The position numbers and the translations under genes were made by a program. From Dehalococcoidia bacterium (GTDB lineage: Bacteria > Chloroflexota > Dehalococcoidia > GIF9 > AB-539-J10): a stretch of DNA of 33,119 nucleotides. Shown in pieces: positions 30,253 through 33,119 of the stretch. The notes beneath the pieces were generated by a model. The model had not been told where the DNA came from and did no database searches. It saw only the letters and a list, made by a program, of their open reading frames with translations. Each line of letters starts with the position of its first letter. Position 1 is the stretch's first letter. The stretch spans positions 1-33,119 of the forward strand of contig JAGHCA010000069.1 of the NCBI GenBank assembly GCA_021160725.1. Reading direction: 5' to 3'.

Positions 30253-32217
30253 GTGAACGGAATAGGAAGTGGTCCTATGTTAGCTGAGGATTTAACTACT
30301 GATAAGGTAAAGACGAGGCCGAAAGCTAAAAACCCGGTTAAAATCTGTGATACCACCTTTCGTGATGCGCATCAATCCACATTGGCTACAAGGATGCGAA
30401 CTGAGGATATGGAATGGATTGCTCCTGAGATGCATAAGTGCCGCTTCCATTCCATGGAGGTTTGGGGTGGGGCAACCTTTGATGTTGCTCACCGTTTTTT
30501 GGGCGAGGATCCTTGGGATAGACCCCGCAGATTAAAAAAACTCCTGCCTGATACTCTGCTGAAGATGCTTTTGCGAGGTCAAAATTTAGTTGGTTATCGG
30601 AATTACCCCGATGACTTGGTTGATGCCTTTGTAAAGCAAGCCGCTGAAGTTGGTATTGATATTTTCCGTGTTTTCGATGCTGTTAATGATGAGCGTAACC
30701 ATGAGCGTGCTGCTAAAGCAATTAAGAAGGCTGGCAAACACTATGAGGCTGCCATATGTTACTCACTCACTCAGCCAAGGATGGGTGGACCGGTATATAA
30801 TCTGGAATACTATATTAAGAAAGCCCTCATTTTTCAAGACATGGGTGCTGACTCTATTTGTATTAAAGATCAGGCTGGACTTATCTCTCCTTATGATGCC
30901 TATATATTGATAAAGGCTCTTAAGGACAACTTGAAGGTTCCTGTTAGTCTCCATACCCACTACACCAGTGGACAGGCATCCATGTCCATACTGAAGGCTA
31001 TCGAGGCTGGAGTTGACATAATTGATGTCGCCTTGTCTCCATTTGCATTACGTACCTCGGAACCCCCTGTTGAACCTTTTGTGGTTGCTCTATATGGAAC
31101 AGATAGAGATACGGGACTGGATATTGAGCAACTGTTTAAGTGCGGGCAAATGCTTGAGCAGATCGCTCCTAAATATAGAGATTTTCTAGACACATCGGCG
31201 ATGTCAATCATTGATGCCGGGGTGCTGGTGCACCAAATTCCTGGCGGCATGACCACGAACCTGGTAGCACAGTTAAAGCAGGCCAATGCCCTGGACAAAT
31301 TGGATGAGGTGCGAGCAGAAATTGCTAGGGCTAGGGCAGAGCTTGGTTATCCTCCTTTAGTTACGCCTACGAGCCAGATTATTGGAGTTCAAGCGGTACA
31401 GAATGTCTTGGCAGGGCGCTACAAAATGATTACCCAGGAAACTAAAGACTATTGCTATGGGCTCTATGGACGACCGCCAGCGCCGATTGATAAGGAAATC
31501 CAGAAAATAGTGCTTAAAGACTACAAAAGGGGTAAGAAGCCGATTAATTGCCGGCCTGCTGATATGCTGGAGCCAGAACTGGAGAAAGCCAAGCAAGAGT
31601 CCAAAGAATTCGCCAGAAATATTGAGGATGTGCTTACCTATGCTCTCTTTCCCATTACCGGCTCGCGCTTCTTGAAGTATAAATATGGTATAGATAAGAC
31701 TATTCCTGATGATTGGAAGCCGCCACATGCTCCGAAAACCTTGGAAGAGGTGAGGGAGGAAGATGAGCTGATTGCTAAAGCTAAAGCTGGTGAGGTGGTA
31801 GCAAAACTTGAGAAAGCGGTCCCTGAAAGAGGACCCGGCGTGCGGACATTCAATGTTTTTATTGAAAATGAATATTATAAAGTGGATGTGGAGGCTGTGG
31901 GGAAGCCTCCAGCTAATCCTGCTCCTTCGCCTACATCACCTAGTACTACAGAAGCACGAGCGAAAGCAAAGGAAAAGAAAATACCACCTGCTGCCGTTGC
32001 TGAGGGAACGGAGGTGCCTGCGCCTATGCCAGGTATGATCATCCGCTATTTGGTCAATTTATGGGATAGAGTAAAGGCTGGCGACCCATTGCTTATCCTT
32101 GAAGCGATGAAGATGCAAAATAATATTCCTGCCCCTGTTGATGGTGTTGTTAAGGCAATTAACTTTGAGCCCGGAGATTCGGTAAGCGCGAATGATATAT
32201 TGGCTGTCATTGGGTGA
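30253..32217 (+). CDS. Pyruvate/oxaloacetate carboxyltransferase (5S / OadA type) fused to a biotin carboxyl carrier domain
   Basis: This 654-residue protein begins with the pyruvate carboxyltransferase TIM barrel: KICDTTFRDAHQS (30-42) with the metal Asp, VFDAVNDERN, CIKDQAG with the catalytic-site lysine, and SLHTHYTSGQASMS with the metal histidines. The conserved carboxylase domain follows (about 330-500). A Pro/Ser/Ala/Lys-rich linker (about 555-580) leads to a biotinyl domain whose ILEAMKMQ carries biotin on Lys620. Start is GTG 30253, six bases after AAGGAG. Together with the CoA carboxyltransferase it forms all parts of a transcarboxylase (12S + 5S-1.3S). An oxaloacetate decarboxylase alpha or pyruvate carboxylase B role is the alternative. 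Confidence 0.92.
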   Translation: MNGIGSGPMLAEDLTTDKVKTRPKAKNPVKICDTTFRDAHQSTLATRMRTEDMEWIAPEMHKCRFHSMEVWGGATFDVAHRFLGEDPWDRPRRLKKLLPDTLLKMLLRGQNLVGYRNYPDDLVDAFVKQAAEVGIDIFRVFDAVNDERNHERAAKAIKKAGKHYEAAICYSLTQPRMGGPVYNLEYYIKKALIFQDMGADSICIKDQAGLISPYDAYILIKALKDNLKVPVSLHTHYTSGQASMSILKAIEAGVDIIDVALSPFALRTSEPPVEPFVVALYGTDRDTGLDIEQLFKCGQMLEQIAPKYRDFLDTSAMSIIDAGVLVHQIPGGMTTNLVAQLKQANALDKLDEVRAEIARARAELGYPPLVTPTSQIIGVQAVQNVLAGRYKMITQETKDYCYGLYGRPPAPIDKEIQKIVLKDYKRGKKPINCRPADMLEPELEKAKQESKEFARNIEDVLTYALFPITGSRFLKYKYGIDKTIPDDWKPPHAPKTLEEVREEDELIAKAKAGEVVAKLEKAVPERGPGVRTFNVFIENEYYKVDVEAVGKPPANPAPSPTSPSTTEARAKAKEKKIPPAAVAEGTEVPAPMPGMIIRYLVNLWDRVKAGDPLLILEAMKMQNNIPAPVDGVVKAINFEPGDSVSANDILAVIG

Positions 32218-32255
32218 ATTGCCCTTCATATTTTGAGAGGTAAGATACAAGATAA

Positions 32256-33119
<864 letters not shown>

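Noticed and set aside
28383-32217. Na+-pumping methylmalonyl-CoA or oxaloacetate decarboxylase
   Set aside because: No membrane beta subunit (MmdB/OadB) and no membrane-anchored gamma subunit in the operon; the small protein has no transmembrane helix. It cannot be fully excluded because the operon may continue past the window.

Overview
The window looks like chromosomal DNA of an uncultured Chloroflexota bacterium, most likely of or near the class Dehalococcoidia (inference, moderate confidence). Supporting signs are the housekeeping blocks (rpsO-pnp-dapB-asd, and nusA-ylxR-infB-rbfA without rimP), an actinobacterial-type inositol-phosphate synthase grouped with a CDP-alcohol phosphotransferase, an RNA 3'-phosphate cyclase, a nicotinamidase fused to nicotinate phosphoribosyltransferase, and frequent GTG/TTG starts. 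No rRNA, tRNA, CRISPR array, transposase or complete mobile element was seen.

Layout. 1-1111: end of an unknown gene overlapping an A/T-rich DNA methyltransferase, probably an accessory restriction-modification remnant. 1176-6974: a decayed copy of the start of rtcA, a NatAB-like ABC exporter, intact rtcA, a sirtuin, and a second, convergent ABC-2 exporter. 7000-12682 (minus): purF-purM-purH and a fused nicotinamidase/nicotinate phosphoribosyltransferase, with an A/T-rich repeat-like spacer between purH and the fusion gene. 12705-12766: back-to-back promoters for purF and rpsO. 12803-17278 (plus): rpsO, pnp, dapB, an asd-like gene and a dapA remnant. 17351-21218 (minus): inositol-phosphate synthase, a TIM-barrel protein, a CDP-alcohol phosphotransferase and purA. 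21534-25300 (minus): nusA-ylxR-infB-rbfA behind a terminator-like hairpin. 25543-28057: HIT protein (plus), then cmk-plsC-ispH (minus). 28188-33119 (plus): three strong dyads and a promoter ahead of a carboxyltransferase, a small protein, a 5S-type carboxyltransferase with a built-in biotin domain, and malate dehydrogenase cut by the window edge.

How the genes work together. The last operon fits a methylmalonyl-CoA:pyruvate transcarboxylase feeding oxaloacetate to malate dehydrogenase. The inositol genes fit synthesis of phosphatidylinositol-type lipid. The sirtuin and the fused PncA-PncB protein fit NAD turnover and nicotinamide salvage.

The most striking observation is the lysine/diaminopimelate module. 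The Asd homologue has alanine where the catalytic cysteine belongs. The next reading frame is a 49-codon, internally deleted dapA remnant still coupled to asd. dapB appears to have its natural start codon as ATA. Together these suggest decay or repurposing of the DAP branch in this lineage.
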